Numbered from the stretch's first letter, positions 35,650 through 50,900 are shown. The stretch: DNA of 64,000 nucleotides from Floccularia luteovirens (GCA_009739215.1 VSJF01000007.1:1550001-1614000), one strand, 5' to 3'. Translations and numbers: made by a program. Notes: a model not told the origin generated them from the sequence alone.

Positions 35650-35875
35650 TATTTTGTGTGTAAATTGGTAATCTTCCTTCAGAGACGCGTTTCTAGTAAA
35701 TGCGGTGTCCGTGGTGATGAAGGTTACAAGGAGAGTTAGTGTGGCGGAATATGCGGACAATTACGAGTCAAAGGCAGTGTGGCCCCAAGAACCGAATGTT
35801 CCCACGATATATGTTTTTCCCAGGCTCTATTGCCGAAGTGGGTTACCCCTATCTATGAAATTATTACATACTACA

Positions 35876-37736
35876 CTACGAGTTATCAGAATCATCAGAA
35901 TCGTCAGAAAACAAACACGGTCCCTGATATACAATGTCAACTTCAAGTAGCTGGATTGTAGAGGCATTTGGCTCCACTCCCACTGCAATGTCATTAGAGG
36001 TACGAATATTAATAACTGAGCTAGGTGACGATTTTGACCCTACCACAGGAGGAATATTGGTATCTTCAAGTGTATCCTGTTGGTTACTTAGAGAAGATGT
36101 AACGGATACTCCCCTCTGTGCATTTGCGGTTCGATCCTCATCGTCAACGAAATGATCTGACACATATCGCGAGGAGTCACGGCCATCCGCCTCCAGGTCT
36201 GCAAACAACTCAGCCCCCGCAGAGCCTGGACGACCTCGGGTAACCATCTGAGAGCCGTTACACTGTGATTTGAGAATCACGTCGTCATAAAAATCGCTCC
36301 AGCCGGTAGAGTCCTCAGAGTAAATTCTCCGTTCGTCACCGTTGCGGTCTAGGTTTTCGCTGAGATAGCGATCGAATAGATATTGGGAATCTTGTCGTAT
36401 ATCTGCTACCGAGCTGTCCAGATTGAGCGGTAGACCTAGTATTCTGCCAATAGCATTCCAAGGATCGTCATCTTCAAATACACCATGAAAAGTATTCGTA
36501 GAATTTAGAACACATCCTCCTGGCATTGAGGCATTCTCCGGAATAAAGAGTTGATGACGAAACATCGAGACACGTCCTATCAAAACCTGAAGAAAGATCC
36601 TCTTGAGTAGATCTTCTAGGGTCAAAGACAGTAGGAGATGCGAAATAGCAGAAGTCCATATTAGGTTTCTCAACTGGAAAGTTGCGAAAATCCAAATCCG
36701 AAGAAAACGAAAGGATCGTATTATATGTATCGTCATATCCGGCAAAATAAGGGTTCGGAAAATTGGGAGTAGTTACACCATCACCGGACATATCTCTCAC
36801 CAAAGAGCCTTCAAATATTTCAGGAGACTTTCGAGAAACCAGCTTATCATGATAATACTGGCCAGAAGTTCCTCGATATGAATACTGAGGAGACGACGGA
36901 GGTAAGTTGTCAAAATTATAGGCTCGATCTGGGGAATTGACGGGGGAGATGCCCGAGCTGAAAGTCCCTATTGAAGAAATCCAATCTTCCGAGTCCTCTC
37001 CACAGGTGTGAAGGGCATTATTCTGCTTGGGGTTATATATGTTCTGGGCTATAATCAATGTGTAACCCATAATTCATGAATATATGCTATCTTAACATTA
37101 CTGTTGTGCTCTTGACCATTTCCTTTCGCAGGCGGGTGATCTTCCATAATCAGCTTCCTCTTCAGGTTTGAAATGCAGGCCAGGTCCGGCATTTTGAGAA
37201 CTCTGGATATAGCACCTCTCAATAGGGTTGCTTGAAGCATATCACTAAATTTGAATTTCAGACATTGGAAGGCAAGAAAAACGCACGATCAGAAGTCTCT
37301 AATGCTTCGAGGACTTTAGATGATCGACTTCCACTGCTGGAAACATTTGCAATAACCCGGCTGGTTTTGGATAAAGGGGTCTGAAATATGGAAGGTTTTG
37401 ATTTCGACAAGCCAGAATCAGATGTAAGTGGAGACAGAACACAATTATTGGCTTGATGCTTCGCATGTGCGAACATAAATTTCGTGCGCCCAGAGGAGTC
37501 AGTCAGTCCTGTCATCGTCTTCGTAGAGTCTTTGCGAAGAGCACTTCCCAAAAGGCCTTTAGAGTAGAAATTCAAGCGTTGTCGACCAAAAAAGTCGCTT
37601 TGAACACGACCGGTCTTATCTTTCACCTTCGCCTTAACGACATTTCTAGTAAGGAGTCTGTAGGGAAAAAGAGGTCTGAATAAGAATGCTTGAGAAGTAG
37701 CTACCTTTTGCCCCCCATGTAATTTGCACCTGGCAT
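35876..37736 (-). CDS. Unrecognised protein with basic N-terminus and acidic C-terminus
   Basis: Five exons join in frame from MPGANYMGGKRLLTRNVVKA to CLFSDDSDDSDNS. The introns end CCTACAG (near 37645), TTGAGAG (near 37215), CCAAGCAG (near 37020) and TGCCAG (near 36520), and all keep phase. The first 60 residues are basic and aromatic (KAKVKDKTGRVQSDFFGRQR) and look conserved. The middle is Ser/Pro/Tyr-rich (DNLPPSSPQYSYRGTSGQYY) and probably disordered. The C-terminal third contains a compact-looking WNAIGRILGLPLNLD segment and an acidic tail. No membrane segment or catalytic motif is seen. A nuclear protein is plausible from the composition, but I do not recognise it. It lies 226 bp upstream of MEX67 in the same orientation. 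Confidence 0.65.
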
Positions 37737-38660
37737 GGCTTCGTAACAAAGTTCTGGTTCCCAAACTACTGTACTGTAGTATGTGTTCCGACTGAGTGTG
37801 AATTGAACACCTGATGATGAGTCTCCTTTCGTTATGGTCACACAGGATGTGAATTTTAGTACTCCACAATGCAGCAGTTCATCCCTGTGTCTTGTCGGTA
37901 ATTCTTCTTTGGTGGCTACGACCTAGAATCCTAAACGAAACTTCAATCGGCTGTCTTGCGTCATGAGCCCACTTGTTGGATGCAATTATCTTTTTGGTTC
38001 TCTAGAACCGGGCGTTGAAATGTTGAAGGTGACTTGAAAGCTTGAAGTGTCTTGACAATGTTTTGCACTTAAAAATGATAAGAATAAGATGTCTCGGGCC
38101 CACCAATGACCATTGTTACAATTGCTAGACTTATGGTGCGTATTGGGGAACAATATAATCACCATACAATAGAAAGGACAAGTCTGAGCGATACAAAAAA
38201 AAACGATAACGTGCTCTTATGATTGGGTTATACGTGAGCGGGCTGCGGGACGGAAAGAGCTCGTACTGGGTATTGGTCAATTGTAGTCGTTTAAAGCCGG
38301 ATAGCGTCCCGTGGTGGGGCAATACTATATTGTCGGGGTGGTTAGAGATGTTGATCGATATCAAGGACAATTATGTGGAACAGGTGACAGGTTCGTAAAC
38401 CATTGTGCGCTTAAATTCGTAGTACTTGGGATGCATTATTTCGTATAAGGATCTTCGCTGTGTCAATGAAAAAAAAAATTGAAAGTTTCCTCGATGTGTA
38501 AAATGTCTAGCCGGCCTGATTCCCTACCCACGGCATAATGATTGCCCCACCGTGCAATATCGCTTGAGTTTTTCTTCTGTACCTAACATAATCTCTTCTC
38601 ATCCCCCTTGCGTATAATCCGTGTATCCTTGTAAGAATCCAACCTTCGTTCACGTTCTGT
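37737..38660. other. Intergenic region
   Basis: It holds the promoter side of the 37736 gene and the region beyond the C-terminal end of the NACHT/WD40 relic. The scattered short frames have no coding character. I see no gene or recognisable repeat. Confidence 0.5.
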
Positions 38661-40700
38661 TTTGCACCCGTTACACGAGGTCAACTTTCTCCCCTTCCTT
38701 CCATCTGAAAATCACTTGATCCGCTTCACATTCCAAATATCACAATGTATTGTCATGCGAAAACTCTACTTGCCGAAATGTCTCATTATTGCTGCGAAGA
38801 TATTTCACGAGCTCGCCTGTTTGCATAGAATACACCCAATCCTCGTGTCGTATTAGTATCAGGATACGCTGGGCCTACAATCCAATGTCCACCGAAGGTC
38901 CATGCGATTCTATCATTGTCATTGTTTGCGTTGGATATGCTCTGCACCAAGGTAGGTTCGTTTGTCGTGATATCCCATATAGAAGTCTTTTCATATTCGA
39001 CGACCGCAATTTTCTGCGCATTAGGGGAGAAGGAATGATACCCACTATATTTCCCCAAATGATGCATGATAGTGATGCAGATTGCAGAGACCAGACTGTC
39101 CCCCAAGACACAGCCTCTACTCGTGAGCCGTCCAAGGAGACAGGTACGAAATATATGGATGTGTTGTGCTATACAATTGGTGATGATGATGATAACGTGA
39201 TTCGTGTTTTTAGGTGCGAGCATGGAAGACGAGTCCCACATATTGACCTTCATCCACAGTGTGATCATGGATTCCAGTGTGACTTGGGGAGTGCATCCAC
39301 CAGATTTCAAGTTCCATATGTGGATCGCATCGTCTTTTCCACAAAAGGCAAAATCTGTGTGTCACTGTGTAGAAACACGGCTGCCAACACAAGGAATTCC
39401 ATGGGCAACTCCTTCAAAATCCTGCAATTCTCGCATTCAATATCCCACAATCGGAATGTCTATTCATCGGTCCAGTCTATTGCACGCTCCAGGTCCTCCG
39501 ATACCACCAGTCTTTCTCTAGCAGAACAAACATTCTCCTCTTCAATTCCTTACAAATCGCAATGTCCCAAACATATATCCCCCTGCATCAATATCCGTGA
39601 CAAGCTGTATTCCGTCTTGACTCCACAATATAATATTCTCGCTGCACATGCCGGATATGTATCTGCGCACCAGACGTAGCATCCCAACCAGGAATTGTCC
39701 CGTCCGCCGAACCAGAAGCAAGCGACTCCCTATCAGGGACCCATGCAACGCAGTGATCACTTTCAGTATGCCTTCTTGAGGTCCTCTTCGAAAGTCCGGT
39801 ACTAGCTTCCCATATGCACAGCTCTCATATGATGACCCAAATGCAATCAAACTTCCATTGGGGAAAAGCACTGCATGACAGTCTACTGCACGAATTGGGT
39901 TTGTGTGGAGACAAGTGCCCCATGCTGAATCGAGGCATTATTGACTTTATCATGACATAATCATAGGTTTGTATACTTGTCAAAATTATTGTAGCAGGCG
40001 GTGAGCATACATGATGGCGTAAATGGGAGTGCAAAGATACACGGGCGTTCGGTACAATCATTGATAGTTGTGTAACATTGTAGAACTAGCCGGTGTGTCA
40101 TCGATTAACTGGACGATTCCATCCCAATCCCAATCCTACATGTGAACCTATGAACAATATTTCAGTCTTGCTTATATTACTTGAGTCAATCAAATACGCG
40201 CCTCGCACCATGAAAGTGCACCAAGCAAAGTTGGAACGGCAACCTGAAGCCGGTTCATGTAGCTGAAGCACGTCCACGCATACTAGCAGCTTCGGCAACC
40301 TGGTCAACCAAATCACTTTAATCGTGTATAGAAGCAAAAAAAAAAAAACTATACGCATACCAAAATACACTGATCAGGCCAGACAATGTTGAGGCGGCAC
40401 TGGATAATCCAGGAACGGGAACCAGGCCGAGCAGGCTTTAGGCAGTATCGAGAGTCTACTTTGCTACAGTAAGAGTATCAGTGATACGTTGTGCTCTTTT
40501 CGATGAGACATTGTTGATGAATATGAGAGCGTTATTGGTGTTATTGAGTACAGTGAATCGATTGGACAAGACTTTGCCGTATTGATGAGCAAAGCTCTCG
40601 ACTATAGTATAGGTATAGGGAAGAGCCTTAGAGCAGTGGGAGTCTGCATGAGTTCTCAAAGTCGCCCAGCATTCCCCATGATCACTCCCACATATCTAGT
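38660..40700 (-). pseudogene. Relic of a NACHT/WD40 (NLR-like) gene, NACHT domain lost
   Basis: On the minus strand, pieces of a WD40 propeller lie in all three frames. These include CVAWVPDRESLASGSADGTI (about 39750), SFSPNAQKIAVVEYEKTSIW (about 39040), DNDRIAWTFGGHWIVGPAYP and near the end FRWKEGEKVDLV (about 38690). The last corresponds to the WKEGKQVEVGTFRWE tail of the relic at 47905-51183. Upstream, 40456-40659 reads FTVLNNTNNALIFINNVSSK and the next frames SLLGLVPVPGLSSAASTLSG and VDVLQLHEPASG. Such a hydrophobic PVPGL segment resembles the N-terminal region that precedes NACHT in fungal STAND proteins. No Walker A or B motif lies between the two parts. The gene is clearly dead, with many stops and shifts. 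Confidence 0.7.
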
Positions 40701-41407
40701 TCCACAGTTTGCTTCTATGGTAAGCGCCCATTGATGCTTTGTTTCAAAAGTCCGATGTAATGTTGAGGGTTCTGAATTGTCAACTGTTATATTACGAGAC
40801 AAAAGAGGAGCAGATAAGTAACAAATAGTCTGAACAACTTACTCTGCGAACGGAAAGAATATTGCAAAGATCTACCAACGACTCTCGAACATCGAGGCTC
40901 CTCTAGAAACAACAAAACCAAACAAGTCAGTTGTACAGCTAGTAGCTCTTTCGTTTACATGCAATTGTGACTGACAGTATGTTGACAAGGAGCCTTGTGA
41001 AGAGCTTTGTTTTTGTCACTGGTTCTTGGTTCTAGAAGACCATTCTCATGGATTTAAAGTGGCCAGATTCCGACCTTCATTCGCGTCTTTTGTGGCATGT
41101 GCAATAGCTTTGCTTCCTAAATACCCATATGTTACAGAAATATGGTGTATGGGACATATTTTTTCCACAAGATGTCATTTGATCGTGCCGGATGAGTCTT
41201 CGTTTTCTCACTTCTGCGATATTTTCATATCTTAGGACTGCGCATGGTTCGTTCACACTACTGATATTGTTTCGCAAGCAAGAATACTGCACAAAATTGG
41301 TCCGCTTTATACCCACGAGATGATTATAGACTTCCGAAGTCTTGACTGCAGTTGGCGTTTATATAACTGCACTTCTCTGTCGCCCATGGTGATCTTCGTG
41401 TCACTCA
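40701..41407. other. Intergenic region
   Basis: No supported gene. Some minus-strand residues near 40880 (RSLDVRESLVDLCNILSVRR) may be further N-terminal remnants of the neighbouring NACHT/WD40 relic. The right end is the promoter region of the carboxylesterase, with GTTTATATAA at 41358-41367, about 40 bp before its ATG. Confidence 0.45.
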
Positions 41408-43803
<2,396 letters not shown>

Positions 43804-44214
43804 TATATCAAGTATCAAGCAATGAGAAATTTATATGGATTTATTGTATCTCCCCTGTTCGTGTAACGCTCAGTGGCGTTTCATGAAGGAAAAAAGTTAT
43901 ATTTTGAAATTCCATTCCGGTTGCATTAAAGCTTCACATTACATTTTACCCTGTTTGAATCTGGATTGTTTGACGTTTGAAAACGATTCACATGGCCACA
44001 CCGGGATATAGGAATCAAGAAGTGTTTTAGAAACTATGAGGGGCTGTGTATGTTGCAAGTACGATATGATACGTTATAACTGAAACTTGGTGATGGTGTA
44101 TTAGAAATTTGATCAAATCTCTTGTCTGAACCGTTTCTTAACATCAAGATACTGCCAATGGTATATATTTAACGGGTAGCTCTCTGCAAGGTCTTCAAAC
44201 CTTTCCACTGCAAA
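43804..44214. other. Intergenic region with promoter of the repeat-protein gene
   Basis: AT-rich spacer. A TATA-like GTATATATTTAA lies at 44161-44172, about 45 bp before the ATG of the 44215 gene. No gene is seen in the spacer. Confidence 0.5.
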
Positions 44215-45157
44215 ATGTCTCCGTCGATGCCAACAATTCTGACTGCGTTAGTATTCTGCGTAGCATCACTCTCATTCTCAGTCGCGTATGTTGATTCCAT
44301 TACTGATCTGACATGACATTCATACAATCTATGTAGAGATTCACAGAGTAATTTTGCCCGCAATGCGCCTGGAGGGCTGTATATGCGAGCCTTGGGCGAC
44401 GGTCATTCTGACTTGTATGCACGTGCACTTGCACTTGGAGATCATGAAGAATATAGTCGTGCGCTGGAAGATGAAAACACCCATCATTACGCACGCTCTC
44501 TAGCAGAGGGTAATCTGGATTTGTATGTCCGGGCCCTCGAAGAAGGCAATGGGGATTTGTTCTCCCGTGACGACAAAAATGATTTGTACACCCGCGCACT
44601 GGAGGATGGACACTCTGATTTATACGCACGTGCGCTGTCGAAAAGGAGAAGATGAACATTATGCGCGTGCACTTGAGGATGGAACCACACATTTCTACGC
44701 TCGAGCGCTTGCGCGTGACGATGAAGACTTATACACAAGAGCGCTAGATGAAGGAGATACATTCCTGTTTGGGCGGGAAGAAAAAGTACGGGCATTGGAT
44801 TACCGCGACGTAGATGATGACCTTCATGCACGTGAACCTGAATACGAGTCAGAATTAGAAAGTAGGAATTTCGAGGATGAAGAGTTGTATGCACGCAACA
44901 ACGAAGAAGATCTGGAAGCTCGCGAAGATGAAGAGTTACATGCTCGCGATACTGAAGAAACATTGAGTGGTCGAGGATCCGATGATGAGGAATTCGAAGC
45001 TCGCAGCGATGAAGAGATGTATGAGCGTGATGTGGAGGACGAGCTGGAAGCTCGTGAAGTAGATGACGAGGGATTATTCTTCCGCGAGCTGGATGAGTAC
45101 GAAGATCTTTTCAGCCGGGGTGTAGGTAACATGAGCATGATTGATCCCCATGCTTAG
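44215..45157 (+). pseudogene. Secreted [L/Y]xxR tandem-repeat protein, one frameshift
   Basis: Exon 1 encodes a signal peptide (MSPSMPTILTALVFCVASLS). After an intron (44286-44336), almost the whole protein is about 23 tandem units. The first half has a 12-13-residue period, as in LYTRALEDGHSD, YSRALEDENTHH and LYVRALEEGNGD. The second half has a shorter, very acidic 9-10-residue period, as in LEAREDEE, LHARDTEET and FEARSDEEM. Each unit keeps an aromatic or leucine pair and an arginine. A single extra T at 44638 (GCGCTGTCG) shifts the frame; without it the reading is ALRKGEDEHYARALEDG and the ORF runs to GNMSMIDPHA. No cysteine or enzymatic domain is present. I do not recognise a family. A cell-wall-associated or proteolytically processed secreted repeat protein is the best guess. 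Confidence 0.75.
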
Positions 45158-45914
45158 TGTATTATAGTCTAAAAACCATTCTAGCACCAATGAAGTACAT
45201 TAGCAACATCCACAACCAAGAGTATAACAAGAGACTCTGAATATAACTGTTAAAATCATCCTGGCGAAGTTTGCCATTTTTGATTATTTGTTCCTGTATC
45301 ATTTGGGGGATGAAACGAAACAACGAAGCTGCCACCGTCAAATATCTTAAAACTTGCCAGCCATGGTCGAATTATCTTTCTTCTCAGTATGTAAGACGTG
45401 TGAAATGCTATGATCAAATCTTCGCAATACTACGCTGCTATGTATTCGTATGAGCAGAATGTATCACAGTGAGTGGCTTATTTATACACAATGATGGTAT
45501 CAATTCACTGAACCCCGTTTTAGCTGCGTTGGTGACGAGTGTACCATCTGCTCTTGAAGCAGCTTCCTATTTTATAGTTTGATTTGTCGCCTATACATAT
45601 CCAGTTGAAACGAAACTTGCGTATGAATGACACCAAATCATTCACATCTACACTTCTGGTATTTTTATGTGCGAAAAATGCCAGGTTCAATACACTCCAG
45701 TAAGGGGTGTTTGAGTGTTCATGTAGCCTAATTAACCTGATTAGGCTCATATCACATAACAAAGCCAGGTCGGACATGTTATTACACCATAACTACAAAA
45801 TCTATAACGGTTTCTACACCCTGGTTCATGATATGGTGTCTTATATATCCTGAAACAGAAGTATAGGACATCGAACGCGTCGTCACCTGGACTTATATGG
45901 GAGTAGCTTTTGTC

Positions 45915-45920
45915 TATAAA
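45915..45920 (+). promoter_or_regulatory. TATA box of collagen-like gene copy A
   Basis: TATAAA in the context GTCTATAAAACC lies about 178 bp before the ATG at 46098. It is identical in copy B. The leader contains the block GGTTGCCC...TTTCCGCAGGTCGAAAGT that is also kept in the divergent third member. Confidence 0.65.
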
Positions 45921-46097
45921 ACCACGATCCAAGGAGCTACATTTCCTCAGCAGTGCTCAGACATCCAAAGCTTTAAAGCTCTTCGGTACAGGTTGCCCTA
46001 GAAGACCATCTTTCCGCAGGTCGAAAGTCATACAATCGAAAGCGTTTGTTATCGCGTATCAATTGTTCTCATTAATTCATTTACAAGCATTTTTGAT

Positions 46098-47108
46098 ATG
46101 TTTCCTACATCCAACCTTTTGCTTCTCGTTACATTGGTTCTTCACGCAGCCTCAGGATATGGCGCCCCGATCAAGTGAGTTCCTTCACTACCAAATCTTC
46201 CAGATACTCCCGTGGAGGTTAAACACATCTCAACAGGAACCCTGCCCACCTTGCTGGGGTAGCTCGCTCTGAAGTAAAACGGCACGATAATGTTGATCAT
46301 GTTATGATATCGCGCCATCCCAACTCTTTTCGAACGTCGAGAAAACAAAGTGGCACGGACAAATGAAGAGCGTAGCGTTCGAGACTGCGGTGCAAACAGC
46401 GTGAACAAGCACGTCCATTACCCCCGCCGTATTTACCACGAGTTTTATGAGAAACGTCAATGGAATTGGGGAGGAAGGTCCTAATGGATGTCATGGGCCT
46501 CCCGGAGGTAATGGTAGTCCCGGCTCACCACCAGGTGGCCCTAGCTCGCCTGGAGGGACTGGGGGCAGTGGTGAAGGAGGCAGTGGTGAAGGCGGCAGCG
46601 GTGAAGGCGGCAGCGGTGAGGGTGGCAGCGGTGAGGGTGGCAGCGGTGAGGGTGGCAGCGGTGAGGGTGGCAGCGGTGAGGGTGGCAGCGGTGAGGGTGG
46701 CAGCGGTGAGGGTGGTAGTGGTGAAGGAGGCAGCGGTGAAGGAGGCAGCGGTGAGGGTGGTAGTGGTGAAGGCGGCAGCGGTGACAATGATAATGAAGGT
46801 GATGGGAGTGGCGGGAATAATAGTACAACTCCTGCGACGACTGAAAAACGCACAGTCGAAATTATCCAACCTCGCAGCTCGTCCCCACAGCCCGTTCCAA
46901 ACCAGATTCGTCAGGTCCACAAGCCATCCGAGGCATTACGAAAACATGCACCCCAAGTTGCAAGGAGCATAGGTTATAGTGGCCCCGCATGGGCATCGAG
47001 AGCAAGGTCAGCTATCCAACTAGGCTTCGTGATGAGACATCTTACTGACATAAATTCAACAGACGCCAACATAATGAACGCCTAAAAGCGCGAACTTTGC
47101 GCAACTAG
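46098..47108 (+). pseudogene. Glycine-rich/collagen-like secreted protein, copy A, frameshifted
   Basis: Exon 1 encodes [20 protein letters not shown] followed by YGAPI, identical at protein level to copy B. In exon 2 at least five extra single bases relative to copy B lie between about 46320 and 46480 (in CTCTTTTCG, GCGTTCG, AACAGCG, CACGTCC and GGAAGGTCC), so the N-terminal third is out of frame. The motif [15 protein letters not shown] is still encoded at about 46418. About 14 units of GGSGE (15-bp repeats, 46561-46790) follow, then [19 protein letters not shown] and WASRAR. The shared intron with donor GTCAGC leads to the tail exon [14 protein letters not shown]. The copy is probably non-functional unless the insertions are sequencing errors. 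Confidence 0.8.
46561..46790 (+). repeat. 15-bp minisatellite encoding (GGSGE)n, copy A
   Basis: About 14-15 tandem copies of a 15-bp unit of the form GGNGGNAGNGGTGAN encode Gly-Gly-Ser-Gly-Glu. A central block of near-identical GGTGGCAGCGGTGAG units suggests recent local expansion. Confidence 0.9.
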
Positions 47109-47341
47109 AAAATAATGGTTGAACCGTATAGACCCTTGGAAAATGTTGTCCATGATTTGTATCATACCCATAATATTAACATGGCTGCTTTTTTAAAGAA
47201 AATCATTTCGATGAGCCCCTGCTGACTGCATCATTTGATTAACGTGAGTACCAATTATGAAATAAACATTCTGTTATTGTTTATGATACATGTGTACCAC
47301 TCATTGGGAGTCGCGAGCTGCATGTCAATACTTGGGATTCC

Positions 47342-47904
47342 CGCTACCTTTAGGTAGTGGGTCTTGCATGATTGAAACAAATATTCGTGTAATTTCACGT
47401 TTTCCCTTCAAATTTGTGAGATAAGGGTCTTGATTACAATAATTTTGTAATGGTCGATCATGTCATTAGAAGCAATTTGTACAGGTCTCCACAAAAGTCG
47501 GTGAAACCAGTCCCTCCTCAAACACTACAATGTCATTATGATATTCACTTGACAGGTTCCTTAATTGTTGTGATCTCTCTTCAGCTGTTCTTCATTATGG
47601 TATTATATAACAACGTTACAATAGTACCTTGCATTTAATAGCACTTTTACATAAACATAACTAGTATACTTCAATATGCACTATCTCTCCCATTACCATT
47701 ACTGACAATATATACACAGCACGCTCAATAATCTCGAGATCGAAGCACAAATATTACAACAAGAATCACCCCTTAAAAAGTTTTTCAGTAGCAAGAATAA
47801 TACAGACACATTAGTCAGACTTTGACAGGGTGTGGATAACGCAAGAAGGAAGTTTGCAGTATGTGTCCACCGGCATGATTGCCCATATATAATGACTGAT
47901 GTAC
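47342..47904. other. Intergenic region
   Basis: AT-rich DNA between duplication copy A and the recognisable start of the NACHT-WD40 relic. No gene is seen. The true N-terminus of the relic may once have lain here, but no conserved frame remains. Confidence 0.45.
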
Positions 47905-50900
47905 AACAAAGCTTCAAGGACAAATTACAACGGAAGAACTACTGAATGACCTCGTGGAGGAATCAGCTGCAAAGGCAGCAGAAAGTCTTCCACACGTATA
48001 TGCCAGATACTCTTCATCACTTAACCCAAACATATCTGGAGTCCTTCCTGGAACACGAGAAGCTTTACTTGAGGACATCACAAACTGGACATGTGGTGCC
48101 GACTCGAATGGAAACGATCCTCCACTCTATGTCCTCAGTGGTGGTACCAGGACCGGAAAGTCTACCGTTGCCTATGAAATAGCTAAACGTCTTGACAACA
48201 CGAGCCCTAAATCATTGGGCGCGTCCTTTTTCTTTGTTCATGATGTGGACCAGCTGAGCACCGTCCGACATGTGTTACCAACACTTGGATATCAACTTGC
48301 AACCAACCAGCCAAAGTTGCGCCAACATCAAGTGGCTGCAGCTCGTACATATATCAATCAGGGCAAGCATGGACAACAACTGGAATTTGATCTTCAAGAA
48401 CTGATCATCGAGCCTCTCAAAAAAGTGACGTCGCATCACCGAGTAATTATAGTTATGGATGCTCTTGACGAATGTCAGGAGTCTGCGCAAAACGATGTGG
48501 TGCATCTGCTCTACCTTCTCATACAACAGATTCCCAAACTGCAATTCCAGCTGCGAGTGCTGGTTATAACCAGACCAGATATGCATATCCAAGACTCACT
48601 CGGTCGGCTATACATGACTATGCTACAAATTCATTTTCTGCAGAGGAGTTGAACTCACCGAAGGTCCAATGTACTATTGTGGAAGTCCTTGGGAGGCTGG
48701 CATTGGTTCGCGATCGCATATCTGCAAATACACTGAAGGATTTGACTGGTATCAACACCAGAGATATAGAAGACATCCTCCGTCGGCTGGGATCGGTGAT
48801 TCACATGCCTAGGAGAGAGGATGGCATGATGGATGAAGATGCAGAAATCCAGATGTTACACGCTAGCTTTTCACAATTTATTATTGACAAGAACCGATGT
48901 GTCAATACTAAATTCTATGCCAATCCAATCAAACACCATACACGCCTCGCACTGGACTGCCTATCAACAATGACAAAGAACTCAACACTCGACGTAAATA
49001 TGTGCAGACTGGATAATTCATTATCATTTAGGGAGGACATCCCTGGGCTACCAGACCTCATCAAGAAATACATCCCCGCCCATTTGCAGTATGCTTGAGT
49101 TCATTGGGCTACACATTTCAAGAATAGCGAACCTGCATCAGAACTTTTGAATCTAGTGGACAATTTTGTGAGAAGAAAGCTCACGCCATGGATAGAGGTC
49201 ATCGCTTACATGAATCGCTTGCCGGATGGAGTGATAGGATTAATTGGGGCATGCGAGTGGTCAAGGGTGCAGTCAAATTTTGTGTTTGATTTGGATGTTC
49301 TAAAATAGTTGTATGTAGGAGAAAATGCAGCAAGGGGTGAAGGAGGACGTACCGCAGATAATCAATGATGGATATAGACTTGTCCTCGAATTTTTTTTGC
49401 CCATAAGCATCCGACCATCAGAGATATACAATTCCGCATCCATATTTGCACCACATTGCAAGATGACGGAGCTATATGCTGATAGCAGGGTGACAAATGG
49501 TAACGGCACTGCTGTCGAACTCGTGACCAGACGGGAAACGATGTGGGGAACTTGTTTGCGTGTAATTGAAACAGGAGGTAACAATGTAGTATGTGTCGAG
49601 TATTCCCCGGACGGCGGGTTAATTGCCTCTGGCTTGTGTGATGGTTGTGTGCAAATCTGGGACTCTGGAGTCGGTACACTGAAGAATACATTACTGGGAC
49701 ATACAGGTTGGATTGACTCCATCGCATGGTCGCCAGACGGGCAGTGGATCGGTTCTGGATCGGATGATAAGACATGGCGGGTGTGGAACGCTGGATCAGG
49801 TGCTGAAGTAAATCACCAGAAGGCGGACAGGAGAGTAGACATGGTTGCGTGGCATGCAAATGGGAAGCAGATTGCGTCTGTAATTGATAAGAGAGGGTTG
49901 CGGGTGTGGGATGTGGAGATTGGGAAGGCAGTGAAGGCAGTGAAGCTCTTTCCCGACATCAAACGTGTGATAGCTATTTCGAAGGATTTCGCACATTTCG
50001 TGGACAGGATCAACGACTATTCCCCATATGCTTGTGGGACATCGAAAGCGGCAAGGTCGTAATGACGATGAAAGGACACGCGGAAAAAGTGTATTCAGCA
50101 GCGTTTCTCAACGACACCCAGATTGTCTCATGCGAGCTTAAAACTCTCGTGTGGGACATAGCCACTGGCAACTGCGTTCATTCATTCGGAGTGACGTCAT
50201 CTCACATTTCTGTATCCCCAAAGAGAGATCGATTCGCCGTATCTGGTTATCCCACTATTCACATTTGGGACTCGCACACGTGGCAAGACTTGTGGCGAAC
50301 TGTTACCATTGCCACACACTGGTGATTTGTCGTTCTCACCAAATGGTGAACGGCTTGTTTCAGCATCAAATTCCAGCTTGCAACTATGGGACCTTGCCCA
50401 GCCGTCGACGTCAGAATCTCAGACAACACAACCAATAACATTAAATATCATCTTTTCGCCTAAACATTGCTATGTCATCATCGTTACCGAAGAAACAATG
50501 ACTATCTGGTCCCCTAAATCCTACTTCGGCCAGCCATTCTGCATTCTTCAAGGATCATTCACTGAACACCCTGCCTTATCTCCCAATGCAGAGAAGCTCG
50601 CACTCATTGACTGCGACAAGAACTGTGTATGGAGAATGTCACGACTGCACCACCTACCCTTCTCTATACTACCTCTCCTAAATATGGCAAAGCAATCGCA
50701 TGGTCTCTGGATGGATGCTGGATTGCAAGCATAACAGGTAATCTTGACAATAGGTGGGTATCCGTGTTCGATGCTGCTACGGGCCGACTAGAGAAGAACC
50801 TTGACGTCAGACTGGCGAAATTTTCCATAATTCGTGAGCTTTCTTTGGATAGCGCAATCATATACATCCATTTAGATTATCGCAAATCCATGCATTACTG

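Larger units (their letters stand above)
45279..47341 (+). repeat. Direct repeat copy A (2.1 kb segmental duplication)
   Basis: The segment aligns along its length with 51414-53695, in the same orientation. It covers the promoter, the collagen-like gene and about 230 bp of 3' flank. The first matching block is ATTTGTTCCTNTATCATT and the last TCAATACTTGGGA. The two copies bracket the NACHT-WD40 relic. Confidence 0.85.

Noticed and set aside
44620..44660. Programmed frameshift in the [L/Y]xxR repeat protein
   Set aside because: No slippery heptamer or downstream structure is evident, and the same kind of single-base insertion occurs in many unrelated genes here.
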